The notes under the pieces: model-generated
What the model saw: only the letters and a program-made list of their open reading frames with translations
Database searches by the model: none
What the model was told of the DNA's origin: nothing
Position numbers and translations under genes: made by a program
Shown: piece by piece, positions 53,405 through 62,523 of the stretch
Layout of the letters: each line of letters starts with the position of its first letter
Numbering within the stretch: position 1 is the stretch's first letter
Assembly: GCF_013282155.1 (NCBI RefSeq)
Contig: NZ_BLWI01000012.1
Coordinates: 248,001-312,000 of the forward strand
Origin: Sulfitobacter sp. HGT1
Lineage (GTDB): Bacteria > Pseudomonadota > Alphaproteobacteria > Rhodobacterales > Rhodobacteraceae
Direction of reading: 5' to 3'
Length of the DNA: 64,000 nt

Positions 53405-55009
53405 ATGGCCTACGACTACGCCCCTTTCCCCTACACGCCACCCCCCGGCCTGACACAGCCCGAACCACGGCACCGCGTCGTCATCGTGGGCGCAGGCCCC
53501 ATTGGGCTGGCCATGGCGATCGATCTGGCACAACAGGGAATCGCCTCCGTTGTGCTGGACGATAACAATGTGGTGTCGGTGGGGTCGCGCGCGATCTGCT
53601 GGGCGAAACGGACGCTCGAAATCTTTGACCGTCTTGGCGTTGGCGAACGGATGCTGGCCAAAGGCGTGACATGGAAAGTGGGCCGCAATTTCCACCACAA
53701 CGAACAAGTCTACGCCTTTGATCTGCTGCCCGAACCGGGCCATAAATACCCCGCCTTCATCAACTTGCAGCAATATTATGTCGAACAATACCTCGCCGAA
53801 CGCGCGCAAGACTTCCCCGACCTGATCGACCTGCGTTTCCTCAACAAGGTCACAGACCACGCCGATCACGGCGACCACGTCACCCTCGACATCACCACCC
53901 CCGACGGCAACTACACGCTCGAGGCTGACTACTACCTCGCCTGCGACGGCGCAGGATCGGCAACACGCACCCGCATGGACCTGCCGTTCAAGGGCCAAAC
54001 CTTCGAGGAACATTTCCTGATCGTTGACGTGGAAATGGAAACCTCGCCCTTCGGCAACCACGACACGCCCGAACGGTGGTTCTGGTTCAATCCGCCTTTC
54101 CACAACGGCCAATCCGCGCTGTTGCACAAACAGCCCGACAATATCTACCGCATCGACCTGCAACTCGGCCCCGACACCGACCCGCAGATAGAAGCGACCG
54201 AAGCCAAAGTCATCCCCCGCATCAAGGCCATCGTTGGCGACACCCCCTTCCGCCTCGACTGGATGAGCGTCTATAAATTCCGCTGCGCCAAACTGGACCG
54301 CTTCGTGCATAACCGCGTGATCTTTGTCGGCGACAGCGCCCATGTGGTCAGCCCCTTTGGCGCGCGTGGCGGCAACGGTGGCATTCAGGATCTGGACAAT
54401 CTGGGCTGGAAACTCGCCGCTGTATTGCAAGGCAAGGCCGCGCAATCGCTGCTCGAGACCTATAACACCGAACGGGTGCACGGCTCTGCCGAAAACATCC
54501 TGAACTCGTCGCGCGCGACGAATTTCATGACCCCCAAATCCCCGATCGAAGCCCTCTTTCGCGATCAGGTGCTCGACCTCGCCGCCGATCACCCCTTTGC
54601 CCGCAAACTGATCAACTCCGGCAGGCTGTCCCAACCCTGTACCCTTGCCGAATCCCCGCTGCAAACCCCGGGGGATGCCCCGGTTCCACCCGGCACACCG
54701 CTGCTCGACGCCCCGATCCTGGACGCGCAGGGCCCGGCCTGGCTGTTGTCCAAAGCACAGGGCAGCTTCACCCTTTTGACCGCTGGCCCGGCATATCTTC
54801 CCGATATTGCAGGCATCGCACGGATCGGCATCAACCAATCCAACGACTACCCCTGCTACCGCTCCGAAGACGGGCATGTCGAAACCCGCTATGGCACAGT
54901 TAAAATCTACCTTCTGCGCCCCGACGGCCATGTCTGCGCGGTGTTCGACACCCCAGACCCAACCGCAATCATCGCGGCCCGCGACCGCGCTCTGGGAGCA
55001 ACATTATGA
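53405..55009 (+). CDS. FAD-dependent aromatic hydroxylase (MhaA/MhpA type)
   Basis: 534 aa class A flavoprotein monooxygenase. VVIVGAGPIGLAMAIDLAQQ binds ADP of FAD, the DG-type motif is DYYLACDGAGSATRTRM, and FVGDSAHVVSPFGARGGNGG binds the flavin ribityl chain; the C-terminal thioredoxin-like domain is after about residue 400. The family hydroxylates phenolic acids (PobA, MhpA). With a small DUF2783 gene overlapping its stop and hmgA-fahA upstream, the pair resembles MhaA-MhaB of Pseudomonas putida, which turns 3-hydroxyphenylacetate into homogentisate. That substrate is inferred from context and size, not proven. Confidence 0.8.
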   Translation: MAYDYAPFPYTPPPGLTQPEPRHRVVIVGAGPIGLAMAIDLAQQGIASVVLDDNNVVSVGSRAICWAKRTLEIFDRLGVGERMLAKGVTWKVGRNFHHNEQVYAFDLLPEPGHKYPAFINLQQYYVEQYLAERAQDFPDLIDLRFLNKVTDHADHGDHVTLDITTPDGNYTLEADYYLACDGAGSATRTRMDLPFKGQTFEEHFLIVDVEMETSPFGNHDTPERWFWFNPPFHNGQSALLHKQPDNIYRIDLQLGPDTDPQIEATEAKVIPRIKAIVGDTPFRLDWMSVYKFRCAKLDRFVHNRVIFVGDSAHVVSPFGARGGNGGIQDLDNLGWKLAAVLQGKAAQSLLETYNTERVHGSAENILNSSRATNFMTPKSPIEALFRDQVLDLAADHPFARKLINSGRLSQPCTLAESPLQTPGDAPVPPGTPLLDAPILDAQGPAWLLSKAQGSFTLLTAGPAYLPDIAGIARIGINQSNDYPCYRSEDGHVETRYGTVKIYLLRPDGHVCAVFDTPDPTAIIAARDRALGATL

Positions 55010-55200
55010 TCCTCGATGACAAGCTCGGCCGCGATGCAGACGCCTTCTACAACGCGCTCATGGATGCCCATGAAGGCCTCGATGAAACCGAAAGCCACGC
55101 GCTGAACGCGCGACTGGTGCTGATTTTCGCGAATGAAATCGGTGATCTGGACAGGCTCAAAACCCTGTTGACCACAGCACGGCAAAACACGACATCCTGA
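55006..55200 (+). CDS. DUF2783 protein, possible hydroxylase coupling subunit
   Basis: 64 aa, all-helical and acidic: LGRDADAFYNALMDAHEGLD, ETESHALNARLVLIFANEIG, then DLDRLKTLLTTAR. Matches DUF2783. The ATG overlaps the stop of the hydroxylase gene by 4 bp. A small coupling protein (MhaB) of similar size is known next to the flavoprotein MhaA; this gene could play the same part, helping the flavin enzyme to use NAD(P)H productively. Function is inference. Confidence 0.8.
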   Translation: MILDDKLGRDADAFYNALMDAHEGLDETESHALNARLVLIFANEIGDLDRLKTLLTTARQNTTS

Positions 55201-55615
55201 CTTCTCTGGCTCTCAAATATCCCCGCCGGAGGCACGCATCTGCCTCTGGCAGATGCAAAATATCGTGCAGCGCGCCAGCGCTTCCTTAGGCTTCCCCACA
55301 ACGTCACCGATGAAACCCCCGAAACCCCGGCTTTGCCCATCGCGGTGCTGATTTCGGGTCATCCACGCCCGCTTTCCGTAACGTCAACCGAAATTACCAC
55401 GGCCTCTCCCCCTATTTCCAAAGGTTCGCCCGGTTTTGGGCCCGCTCCAGCCTTGACGCATGGAACCTCAAAGTTGACACTCGACCGGCCAAGCTTAGTT
55501 TCTATCAAGCAACGAGCGCAGATCAACTGCATCACCATCCTTTGGGCTTCGACCTTTTGGGTATCGAAAGTGGCGAACGGCAAAAGACGTGGCCACATCA
55601 ACAGAGAGGAAGATC
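55201..55615. other. 415-bp gap before the solute-binding protein gene
   Basis: No gene is supported; the leftward frame 55601-55359 has no good start site or family likeness. The first part has the short repeat and hairpin listed at 55211-55256. A TTGACA hexamer at 55474-55479 is followed by only a weak -10. The ribosome-binding site AGAGGA lies at 55605-55610. Likely holds the 3' end of the hmg operon and the promoter of the next gene. Confidence 0.5.
55211..55256 (+). repeat. Intergenic repeat, short copy C with hairpin
   Basis: ATCCCCGCCGGAGGCA matches the core of copies A and B (40792 and 52358), preceded by CAAAT. It is followed by a perfect hairpin GCATCTGCC-TCT-GGCAGATGC (55236-55256) 35 bp after the DUF2783 stop, which may end the hmg operon transcript. 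Confidence 0.6.
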
Positions 55616-57283
55616 ATGAGTTTTTTGACCCGTACTGGTAAACCCCTGCCACAAGCCATTCTGAACTCTGCCGAGGCAGCCAAGACAGACCCGGTAAACC
55701 GCCGCGAATTTCTGGCGCTGGCAAGCGCGTTTGGAGCAACCACTGCCACCGCCTATGCGATGATTGGCCTGCCCACACCGGCAAGCGCTGCCGCCCACAA
55801 GGAAGGTGGTACCGTGCGGATGCAAATGGAAGTGCGCGCCCTCAAAGACCCCCGCACCTATGACTGGTCCCAGATCGCGAACTTCTCGCGCGGCTGGCTG
55901 GAATATCTCGCCATCTGGGAAAACGACGGTACATTCACCCCCGCCCTGCTGGAAAGCTGGGAAATCAACGATGATGCCACTGAATATACACTGCATGTCC
56001 GCAAGGGTGTGATGTGGAACAATGGCACCGCCTTTACGTCTGCCGACGTTGTGCGCAACATCGAAGGATGGTGTGACAAATCCGTCGAAGGCAACTCGAT
56101 GGCCGGCCGGTTTGCGACACTGGTAGACGAGGCCACAGGCAAAGCGATCGAAGGTGCGATCGTTGCGGTGGACGATCACACGGTCAAGCTGATGCTGCCA
56201 CGTCCCGACATCACCTTGATCCCGGGTATGGCCGACTATCCTGCCGCAATCGTCCCCGAAGGGTTCGACGCGGAAACGATGCTGGATAATCCGGTTGGCA
56301 CAGGTGCCTACCTGCCTGAATCCCTCGAGGTCGGGGTCAAAAGTGTCTTGGTCAAGAACGCCGACCACACATGGTGGGGCACCGAAGTCTATGGCGGCCC
56401 CTACATCGACCGGTTGGAATACGTCGATTACGGCACAGACCCTTCCGCCTTTGTTGCGGCGGCCGAGGCCGACGAGATCGACGCGACCTATTCGATCGAG
56501 GGTGAATTCATCGACGTGTTCAGCACGCTGGACGGCTGGAACGAAAACGAAATCGCCACGGCTGCGACCATCGTCGTGCGTCCCAACCAGCTGGCCGAAG
56601 TTGACGGCAAAATGCCTTATGCCGACAAACGTGTGCGTCAGGCGATTGCGATGGCCGTTGATAACGCTGTCCTGCTCGAACTTGGCTATGCCGGGCGCGG
56701 TCTGGTTGCGGAAAACCACCATGTCGGCCCCATGCACCCTGAATACGCAGAACTTCCTCCGCGCAAGGTCGATCCTGCCGCCGCCAAGGCGTTGATGGAC
56801 GAGGCAGGCATGGCCGATTTCGAACACGAGCTGTTTTCGATCGACGATGCGTGGCGCAAGGACACCACCGATGCGGTTGCCGCACAGCTGCGCGATGCAG
56901 GGATCAAGGTAAAGCGGACGATCTTGCCCGGTTCCACCTTCTGGAACGACTGGACGAAATACCCGTTCTCCTCGACCAACTGGAATGCGCGGCCCTTGGG
57001 TGTGCAAATCTGGGCGCTGGCCTATCGTTCGGGTGAAGCATGGAATGAATTCGGTTGGTCCAACCCCGAATTCGACGCCTTGCTGACCAAAGCTTTGTCC
57101 GTGGCCGACGTCGAAGAACGCCGCAAGCTGATGGCCGAAGGCGAAGCGATGATCCAGAGCGAAGGCGTGACGATCCAGCCGTATTGGCGTTCGCTGTACA
57201 ACCACACCAAAGACGGTCTGGTTGGCGCAGGTCACCACATCGGGTTTGAATACCACCCGGCACGTATGGCGTGGACCATGTAA
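55616..57283 (+). CDS. Family 5 ABC-transporter solute-binding protein, Tat-exported, no permease nearby
   Basis: 555 aa. The N-terminus has a twin-arginine signal: [21 protein letters not shown] at about residues 24-44, then a cleavage region ASAAA. The mature protein is a DppA/OppA-type (SBP family 5) periplasmic binding protein: [45 protein letters not shown] and [13 protein letters not shown]. Such proteins bind peptides, opines, nickel or, in some systems, plant-derived acids. There is no permease or ATPase gene next to it, so it must use another transporter or act alone. AGAGGAAGATC before the ATG. Confidence 0.88.
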   Translation: MSFLTRTGKPLPQAILNSAEAAKTDPVNRREFLALASAFGATTATAYAMIGLPTPASAAAHKEGGTVRMQMEVRALKDPRTYDWSQIANFSRGWLEYLAIWENDGTFTPALLESWEINDDATEYTLHVRKGVMWNNGTAFTSADVVRNIEGWCDKSVEGNSMAGRFATLVDEATGKAIEGAIVAVDDHTVKLMLPRPDITLIPGMADYPAAIVPEGFDAETMLDNPVGTGAYLPESLEVGVKSVLVKNADHTWWGTEVYGGPYIDRLEYVDYGTDPSAFVAAAEADEIDATYSIEGEFIDVFSTLDGWNENEIATAATIVVRPNQLAEVDGKMPYADKRVRQAIAMAVDNAVLLELGYAGRGLVAENHHVGPMHPEYAELPPRKVDPAAAKALMDEAGMADFEHELFSIDDAWRKDTTDAVAAQLRDAGIKVKRTILPGSTFWNDWTKYPFSSTNWNARPLGVQIWALAYRSGEAWNEFGWSNPEFDALLTKALSVADVEERRKLMAEGEAMIQSEGVTIQPYWRSLYNHTKDGLVGAGHHIGFEYHPARMAWTM

Positions 57284-57304
57284 ACCGACCGACATAATTT
57301 TGGG

Positions 57305-57336
57305 AAAGGGGCCGCGATTTCGTGGCCCTTTTTTGG
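57305..57336. terminator. Rho-independent terminator
   Basis: AAAGGGGCCGCG, loop ATTT, CGTGGCCC followed by T6: a strong stem with one G-T pair. It ends the solute-binding protein gene (stop 57283); the A-rich left side may also serve the convergent leftward operon (stop 57351). Confidence 0.88.
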
Positions 57337-57350
57337 TGTCGGGCTTCCTG

Positions 57351-58394
57351 TCAGGCCGCGAAAATCCGGGGCAGACAAGGGGACGCGCCCCATAGGCCTA
57401 TGTCGATACGCTCCAGCGCCTTTAGCCTTTGCACAAGCGCGGTGTATCCAATCGCGCGCGCGCGCGCCGTGATCTGCGGCAGGCCCAGTTTGTAAAACGC
57501 CAACTGGTCCAGTTCTTCCAGCGACACGCCTTCCTGTAGCAATGAACTTGCCGCATTGATAACGCCGAGTATCAGCGCCCCGGCGGCGTCTTGAGGGGAA
57601 ATATCAAGCTCCGCGATCCGGGCAAAGCGGGCTTCCTCGACGATCATGTCTTCCATCAGCGGGTCGATTACGGCCCCGCCCCCGCCCGGGTAGCGATACC
57701 ACCCCACGCCGATCGACCGCCCCAAGCGGCCCTCGCGGACCATGCGGTCGGCCACCAACAGATCGGTGCCTGCCATCCTGCGACGGGCAAAGGCGACTTC
57801 AAGGCCGATATGATCCTGCGCCTTTAAAAGCCCCTCGGTAAAGCCCGCGTCCTCCAACGCTTCGTCCAGCTCCCACGGGGTTACCCCGACAAGCAACAGC
57901 CGATCCACCAAAGCAAGTGCGGCGTCCTGCAACACCGTTCCGGCGAAGGCATGCCCGGTGCTTTGCAGGACTGGAACACCCAGCAGCTTGGCAAAGGCAA
58001 CAGCTTCGGCTTGCCGGTCGGCAGAGGCGCTTCCCAAATCGATTTCGACCAGTCGCGGGTCAAATAGGTCCATCGCAACGCTACGGGTTTGATCTGGAAC
58101 GGCAGCCAATTCATGGGGCCCGTCAAGCACCACAACCAACGCCCCCTTTGGCGCTTTGGATGCATCAACCGACCGGCACAAAAACACGCTGCATGCCGGG
58201 CCCACGATGGTGGCTACGGGAACTGTCGCGTCAGCAAGCCGCCGGCCCAAAATCTCGCGCACACGGGTCGCATCGTCGGGGTCTTGTTCAACCACCGTTG
58301 TCTTGACCCCCGCCTTGCACAACGCCTGAATCAAATCCGCGCTGGCGCTGCCAAGGCCGTACAAAACCACATGGCTTTCAGACGATGCCGTCAC
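57351..58394 (-). CDS. 3-hydroxyacyl-CoA dehydrogenase-like protein with altered catalytic site
   Basis: 347 aa. An NAD-binding start VVLYGLGSASADLIQALCKAG and a C-terminal part with two HAD-type units: GVTPWELDEALEDAGFTEG, then IGVGWYRYPGG. It is shorter than usual HAD, and the box that normally reads GxHFFxP with catalytic His reads MDLFDP (Asp in its place); the following VEIDLGSA fits the family. Could be an inactive or altered dehydrogenase of the later beta-oxidation-like steps after benzoyl-CoA ring cleavage. The GTG start overlaps the boxR stop (GTGA), so it is co-translated. Confidence 0.75.
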   Translation of the reverse strand: MTASSESHVVLYGLGSASADLIQALCKAGVKTTVVEQDPDDATRVREILGRRLADATVPVATIVGPACSVFLCRSVDASKAPKGALVVVLDGPHELAAVPDQTRSVAMDLFDPRLVEIDLGSASADRQAEAVAFAKLLGVPVLQSTGHAFAGTVLQDAALALVDRLLLVGVTPWELDEALEDAGFTEGLLKAQDHIGLEVAFARRRMAGTDLLVADRMVREGRLGRSIGVGWYRYPGGGGAVIDPLMEDMIVEEARFARIAELDISPQDAAGALILGVINAASSLLQEGVSLEELDQLAFYKLGLPQITARARAIGYTALVQRLKALERIDIGLWGASPCLPRIFAA

Positions 58395-59281
58395 CCGTCG
58401 TGCACGTCCAGAAAATGGCGCTTTTCGATGATACGCAGCAGGTCTTTCAACGAGGTTTTGACCGGACGGTTGGATGTATTGATCTGCGCATCCGCGCGCT
58501 CGTACAGCGGGGTGCGCGTGTCCAACAGGTTCTTGAGCTGGGTCATCGCGATCGGGTTGCCCTCCATCGGGCGCACATCCCCCTGGGCACGCACCCGCTG
58601 CATATATTCCGCAGGGCTGGTGTGGACCCAGATGGTATGAAACCGCTGCAAAAGCCGGGCATAGGTCGCGCTTTCGGCGACGATCCCGCCTGCGACCGCA
58701 AGAATCATCCGGTCATGCTTGGCACCCACGCGGTCCAGCGCCTCGGCTTCCAGCTCGCGATATCCTTCCTGCCCGTACAGCGCCATCACTTCGGCGATGG
58801 GCATGTCGGACGCGGATTCGATTTCCTTGTTCAACTCGACGAACGGCAGGCCAAGCGCCTCGCCTGCCTGCTTTCCAAGCGTTGATTTTCCAGCGCCACG
58901 CAGACCGATCAGACAAATCCGCCCTGCCCGCAAGGCGGCGGGGCTTTGGGTCGACAGCAGCGCACGGACCTGTTGCTGCACATCGGCGCTGGCTTTGCTG
59001 AACAATTGCGCGACCCGCTCGACGTCACGATCAAGCGGAACAGTCTCGGCCAGCAATGTCTCGACCTTGAGGTCCAGCGCCGCTGCAACCCGCTGCAACA
59101 GAATGACGGATATATTGCCTTCGCCCGCCTCAAGCTGGGCAAGATAGCGCGGCGACACGCCTGACATCTCGGACAGAACGCGCCTTGGCAATCCTCTGGA
59201 TTTACGCGCATCACGCACCCGCGCCGCAAGCCGCTGAATTAATGCGTCACCGGGGTTTGCCGGAAGAACCGTGTCGGACAT
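58391..59281 (-). CDS. boxR: BoxR-type regulator with shikimate kinase-like domain
   Basis: 296 aa. N-terminal XRE helix-turn-helix (about residues 20-80): LPRRVLSEMSGVSPRYLAQLEAGEG. The C-terminal domain (about 120-290) is like shikimate kinase with P-loop GLRGAGKST, FVELNKEIE and GQEGYRELEAEAL. In BoxR this domain senses benzoyl-CoA and relieves repression of the box genes. The ATG at 59281 fits AAGGG at 6 bases; an ATG two codons earlier does not. Located within the cluster it is expected to control. Confidence 0.93.
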   Translation of the reverse strand: MSDTVLPANPGDALIQRLAARVRDARKSRGLPRRVLSEMSGVSPRYLAQLEAGEGNISVILLQRVAAALDLKVETLLAETVPLDRDVERVAQLFSKASADVQQQVRALLSTQSPAALRAGRICLIGLRGAGKSTLGKQAGEALGLPFVELNKEIESASDMPIAEVMALYGQEGYRELEAEALDRVGAKHDRMILAVAGGIVAESATYARLLQRFHTIWVHTSPAEYMQRVRAQGDVRPMEGNPIAMTQLKNLLDTRTPLYERADAQINTSNRPVKTSLKDLLRIIEKRHFLDVHDG

Positions 59282-59358
59282 AGGCATCCCTTAATGAACA
59301 ATAATGCAAGATTAGACCGTCAACCCAACGGATCAACCAAAATCTGCAAAAAAGTGCA

Positions 59359-59784
59359 TCAGGCGTCGCGGATCAACGGCTCAACCACTTTGCGAATACG
59401 GTCGGGGGCGGGCATGCTTTTAAACACATCTGCTTGGGTGAACACGCAGGTGAAACTGCCCGTGAAACACAGCACCTCGTTTTGATAGGCTTTCATCCCG
59501 AAGGTGATCGACTTTTCGCCCAGCCGCGTCGGATAGGTCTCGCACATCAAACGGTGGCGCGGGGTGACGGGGCTGCGGAAATCCATCGACAGGTTCACGA
59601 AGGGCGTGCCCATGTTGCGGTCGATTTCCATCTGGAACCAACCTTCACCGTCGAAATGTTCCTCCCACCACGCATTGATGGCATCCAGCGCGAACCACGG
59701 CAAACGCGCGGTATAGGCGATTTGCGCAGGGTCGCAATCGCCCCAGGTTACGCGGATTTCATGCACAAAGGGGGTATCGGTCAT
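59359..59784 (-). CDS. 4-hydroxybenzoyl-CoA-type acyl-CoA thioesterase
   Basis: 141 aa, hot-dog fold. RVTWGDCDPAQIAYTARLPWF carries the catalytic aspartate (WGDCDP) of the 4HBT family, followed by FFDGEG-like HFDGEGWFQMEI and VNLSMDFRSPV. In box clusters such a thioesterase probably hydrolyses benzoyl-CoA or other stalled CoA esters to free CoA. Its start directly abuts the boxA stop, so it is in the same transcript. Confidence 0.88.
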   Translation of the reverse strand: MTDTPFVHEIRVTWGDCDPAQIAYTARLPWFALDAINAWWEEHFDGEGWFQMEIDRNMGTPFVNLSMDFRSPVTPRHRLMCETYPTRLGEKSITFGMKAYQNEVLCFTGSFTCVFTQADVFKSMPAPDRIRKVVEPLIRDA

Positions 59785-60957
59785 TCAGTAGGTTTCCACA
59801 TGGTAGCGGCCGTCTTCACGCATGGCATCGCGCAATGCGGTCCATTGCTGCCCCATGCTTTCGGCGATTGAAGTCATCGCCTTTTCAACACCTTCTTCCA
59901 TGCCCCGCAACCCGCAGATATAGATATAGGTCCGGTCATCCGCCAAAAGTTCGGCCACGGCATCCTGTTCGGAAATGATGCGATCCTGAACGTATTCCTT
60001 GTCCTTGCCAGCCTCGCGGCTGAACACCAGATGCTGCTTCATCAAGCTTTCGGGCACCTTCTTGAGCGGGCCGAAATAGGGCAGGCTTTTGGGCGTGCGC
60101 GCGCCAAAGAACATGGTCATGCCGCCTGTCGCGCCGCTGCGTTGACGCTGCATGGTAAAGGCACGCATGGGCGCAGACCCGGTGCCGGTACAGATCAACA
60201 ACAGATGCGCTTGCGGATCGCTGGGCATCAGGAAGGTCGCACCAAAGGGGCCTGTCACCTCGACCTCGGCACCGGTTTCAAGGTCGCACAGGAAATTCGA
60301 CGCAAGCCCCTTGGCCTCGCGTTTCACGGTCAGTGAAATGTTGTGATAGCCGGGGCGTTCGCCGTCACGCGGGCTGGATATGGAATATAGCCGTGGCAGA
60401 TGCGCCTTGCCCTCGGCATCGGTGCCGGGGGGAATGATGCCGACGGATTGCCCTTCGAGCACCGGAAACGGCAACGCACCGGGATCAAGGATGATGTGGC
60501 GCACGTCATGGTCCGGATCGTCGGTCAGACGATAATTGCCCTGCACCTTCATCTTGGCGGGCTTGCCAAGGTTGTACATGTTCACGGCAGGCTTGCTGGC
60601 GGTTGCGGGGGCCTTGGCCTTGCCGCCAGCCCCTTTATGCGCCTCGGCCAGCAGCGCCGCAATGGGGTCAGCCTCGTCGCCCGACGGGGTCGCGACCTGA
60701 ATGTCTTCCTGATCGGGCAGCTCGTCCATCTCGTACTGCTGTTCCAGAGAATAGGGCACATCAACCACGCGCCATTCATCAATCGACCCCGTGGGGCAGA
60801 CCGGAATGCAATCCATGCAGAAATTGCAGGTATCGAAATTGACCACGACATTGTTGTCGTCATGTTCGATGGCCCCCACGGGACATGTCATCTCGCAGGT
60901 ATAGCACCGGATGCAAATTTCGGGATCAATGAGGTGCTGTTTGACGGGCTGGTTCAT
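59785..60957 (-). CDS. boxA: Benzoyl-CoA 2,3-epoxidase reductase subunit BoxA
   Basis: 390 aa. Passes electrons from NADPH to BoxB. Two [4Fe-4S] ferredoxin motifs at the N-terminus: CIRCYTCEMTCPVGAIE and CNFCMDCIPVCPTGSID, each C-x2-C-x2-C-x3-CP. A linker rich in Ala/Lys (about 90-120) leads to a ferredoxin-NADP reductase module with RLYSISSPRDGE (FAD) and LLICTGTGSAPMRAF, then YICGLRGMEEGV (NADP). The ATG at 60957 was chosen; an in-frame start at 60999 adds 14 non-family residues. Confidence 0.96.
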   Translation of the reverse strand: MNQPVKQHLIDPEICIRCYTCEMTCPVGAIEHDDNNVVVNFDTCNFCMDCIPVCPTGSIDEWRVVDVPYSLEQQYEMDELPDQEDIQVATPSGDEADPIAALLAEAHKGAGGKAKAPATASKPAVNMYNLGKPAKMKVQGNYRLTDDPDHDVRHIILDPGALPFPVLEGQSVGIIPPGTDAEGKAHLPRLYSISSPRDGERPGYHNISLTVKREAKGLASNFLCDLETGAEVEVTGPFGATFLMPSDPQAHLLLICTGTGSAPMRAFTMQRQRSGATGGMTMFFGARTPKSLPYFGPLKKVPESLMKQHLVFSREAGKDKEYVQDRIISEQDAVAELLADDRTYIYICGLRGMEEGVEKAMTSIAESMGQQWTALRDAMREDGRYHVETY

Positions 60958-61021
60958 GGCGACGGCTCCTGCGGCTTTATGTGCGGATGGGCGGACCAAA
61001 GCCCACCCACCTGTGTTGTCT

Positions 61022-61050
61022 TCGTAGGGTGGGTGTACCCCACCGCGCCC
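61022..61050. repeat. GTAGGGTGGG hairpin repeat, copy 2
   Basis: TTCGTAGGGTGGGTGTACCC then CACCGCGCC, in the boxB-boxA gap immediately after the boxB stop side (boxB ends at 61052). GGTGGG pairs with CCCACC. A near copy follows the chorismate mutase gene at 41238-41265. Confidence 0.6.
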
Positions 61051-61051
61051 T

Positions 61052-62503
61052 TTAGGCCATGTGCAACTTTACATACTCAAAGTCGCCGGGCTTGTTGTCG
61101 ATCCCGACCTTGGGTGGCGCAATCCAGCTGGCGTATTTGCCCTGCTCGTAGCACGGTACCATCAACGACTGGATAAAGTCGCCATCCGCCTTGGTCGGCA
61201 GCCACTCGTCCTTGCGCTTGTGCCATTCGTCAGACGACATGATGTTGCCATCGGGGTCAACAGCCACGGCGCTGAACACGCCGATCTGACGGTGGAACCC
61301 TTCGTGCGGCATCTTGAATTCGAAATCAACGCCGGCCTTGGCGATCTGCTTGTTCCAGCGGCCAACACCACCGGCGGCATCACGCACATAGTCGTCACGC
61401 AGACGCATGTTGATCGCGGTCAGCGCAGGCACGTCTTCGGTGATGATCTTGCCATCCTTGACCGAGGTCACCGAATAGGTGTCGTTTTGCAGCTTGTGAT
61501 CGTCGTCGATCCGCTGCTCCATATAGCGACCCTTGATCCCGTAGTTGAAGGCGTTCGCTGCGTTGGTGGACACCTCTTGGCCGAACAGGTCCAGCGACAA
61601 GGTATAGTGCAGGTTCAGCTTTTTCTGGATCGTGGGTAGGTCAATGACGCCCAGATCGCGGATCTTGTTGATGTCATAGGGGTCGGTGATGCCCGCCTTG
61701 TTCATCGCCTCGAGCGTTGCCTGAATGGTGCGGCCCACACCGGTTTCACCGACAAACATGTGGTGTGCTTCTTCGGTCAGCATGAAACGGCAGGTGCGGG
61801 ACAACGGATCGAAACCGGACTGCGCCAGAGATTCCAGCTGCATCTTGCCGTCGCGGTCGGTGAAATAGGTAAACATGAAGAAGGACAACCAATCCGGCGT
61901 CTCTTCGTTAAAGGCACCCAACATGCGGGGGCTGTCTTCGGACCCCGAGGACCGGACCAGCAGATCATTCGCTTCTTCGCGGCCATCGCGACCGAAATAC
62001 TTTTGCAGCAGATAGACCATCGCCCACAGGTGGCGGCCTTCCTCGACGTTGACCTGAAACAGGTTGCGCATGTCATAAAGCGACGGCGCGGTCAGACCAA
62101 GGAAGCGTTGCTGCTCAACAGACCCCGGCTCGGTATCGCCCTGAATGACGATCAAGCGCTTGAGCATGTTGCGGTATTCGCCCGGCACTTCCTGCCATGC
62201 GGGTTCGCCGTAATGTTCACCCATCGGGATCTTGCGATCTTCGACGGCGGGGGCCAGCAGAACACCCCAACGGTATTCGGGCATCTTCACATAGTCGAAT
62301 TTCGCCCAGCCTTTGGGGTCTACCGACACGGCTGTGCGCAGATACACCATCGATTCCTGAAAGTTCTGCGGGATCAGGTCGTTCCACCAGTTGATGTATC
62401 CGGGGTGCCATTTCTCAAGGGCCTTCAGCACCTTCTTGTCCTGGCTCAGGTTCACGTTATTGGGGATCTGGGTGTCGTAGCTTACGTTGATCAGGTCGAG
62501 CAT
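61052..62503 (-). CDS. boxB: Benzoyl-CoA 2,3-epoxidase oxygenase subunit BoxB
   Basis: 483 aa. Di-iron oxygenase that epoxidises benzoyl-CoA at positions 2,3 using O2 and electrons from BoxA. MLDLINVSYDTQIPNNVNLS, WHPGYINWWNDLIPQNFQ, NVEEGRHLWAMVYLL and LTEEAHHMFVGETG are strongly BoxB-like; the EExxH pairs supply the iron ligands. The C-terminus has WHKRKDEWLPTKADGDF. The ATG at 62503 has GAGGAGAAA upstream. The 94 bp before boxA contain the hairpin repeat listed at 61022. Confidence 0.97.
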   Translation of the reverse strand: MLDLINVSYDTQIPNNVNLSQDKKVLKALEKWHPGYINWWNDLIPQNFQESMVYLRTAVSVDPKGWAKFDYVKMPEYRWGVLLAPAVEDRKIPMGEHYGEPAWQEVPGEYRNMLKRLIVIQGDTEPGSVEQQRFLGLTAPSLYDMRNLFQVNVEEGRHLWAMVYLLQKYFGRDGREEANDLLVRSSGSEDSPRMLGAFNEETPDWLSFFMFTYFTDRDGKMQLESLAQSGFDPLSRTCRFMLTEEAHHMFVGETGVGRTIQATLEAMNKAGITDPYDINKIRDLGVIDLPTIQKKLNLHYTLSLDLFGQEVSTNAANAFNYGIKGRYMEQRIDDDHKLQNDTYSVTSVKDGKIITEDVPALTAINMRLRDDYVRDAAGGVGRWNKQIAKAGVDFEFKMPHEGFHRQIGVFSAVAVDPDGNIMSSDEWHKRKDEWLPTKADGDFIQSLMVPCYEQGKYASWIAPPKVGIDNKPGDFEYVKLHMA

Positions 62504-62523
62504 TCGTTTTCTCCTCGGTGGGG

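Noticed and set aside
53210-54931. 573-codon leftward frame opposite the flavin hydroxylase
   Set aside because: Antisense shadow; the + strand gene has clear FAD-binding motifs throughout.
55359-55601. Leftward 80-residue gene in the gap before the solute-binding protein
   Set aside because: No ribosome-binding site, no recognised family, and it would occupy the expected promoter region of the rightward gene.
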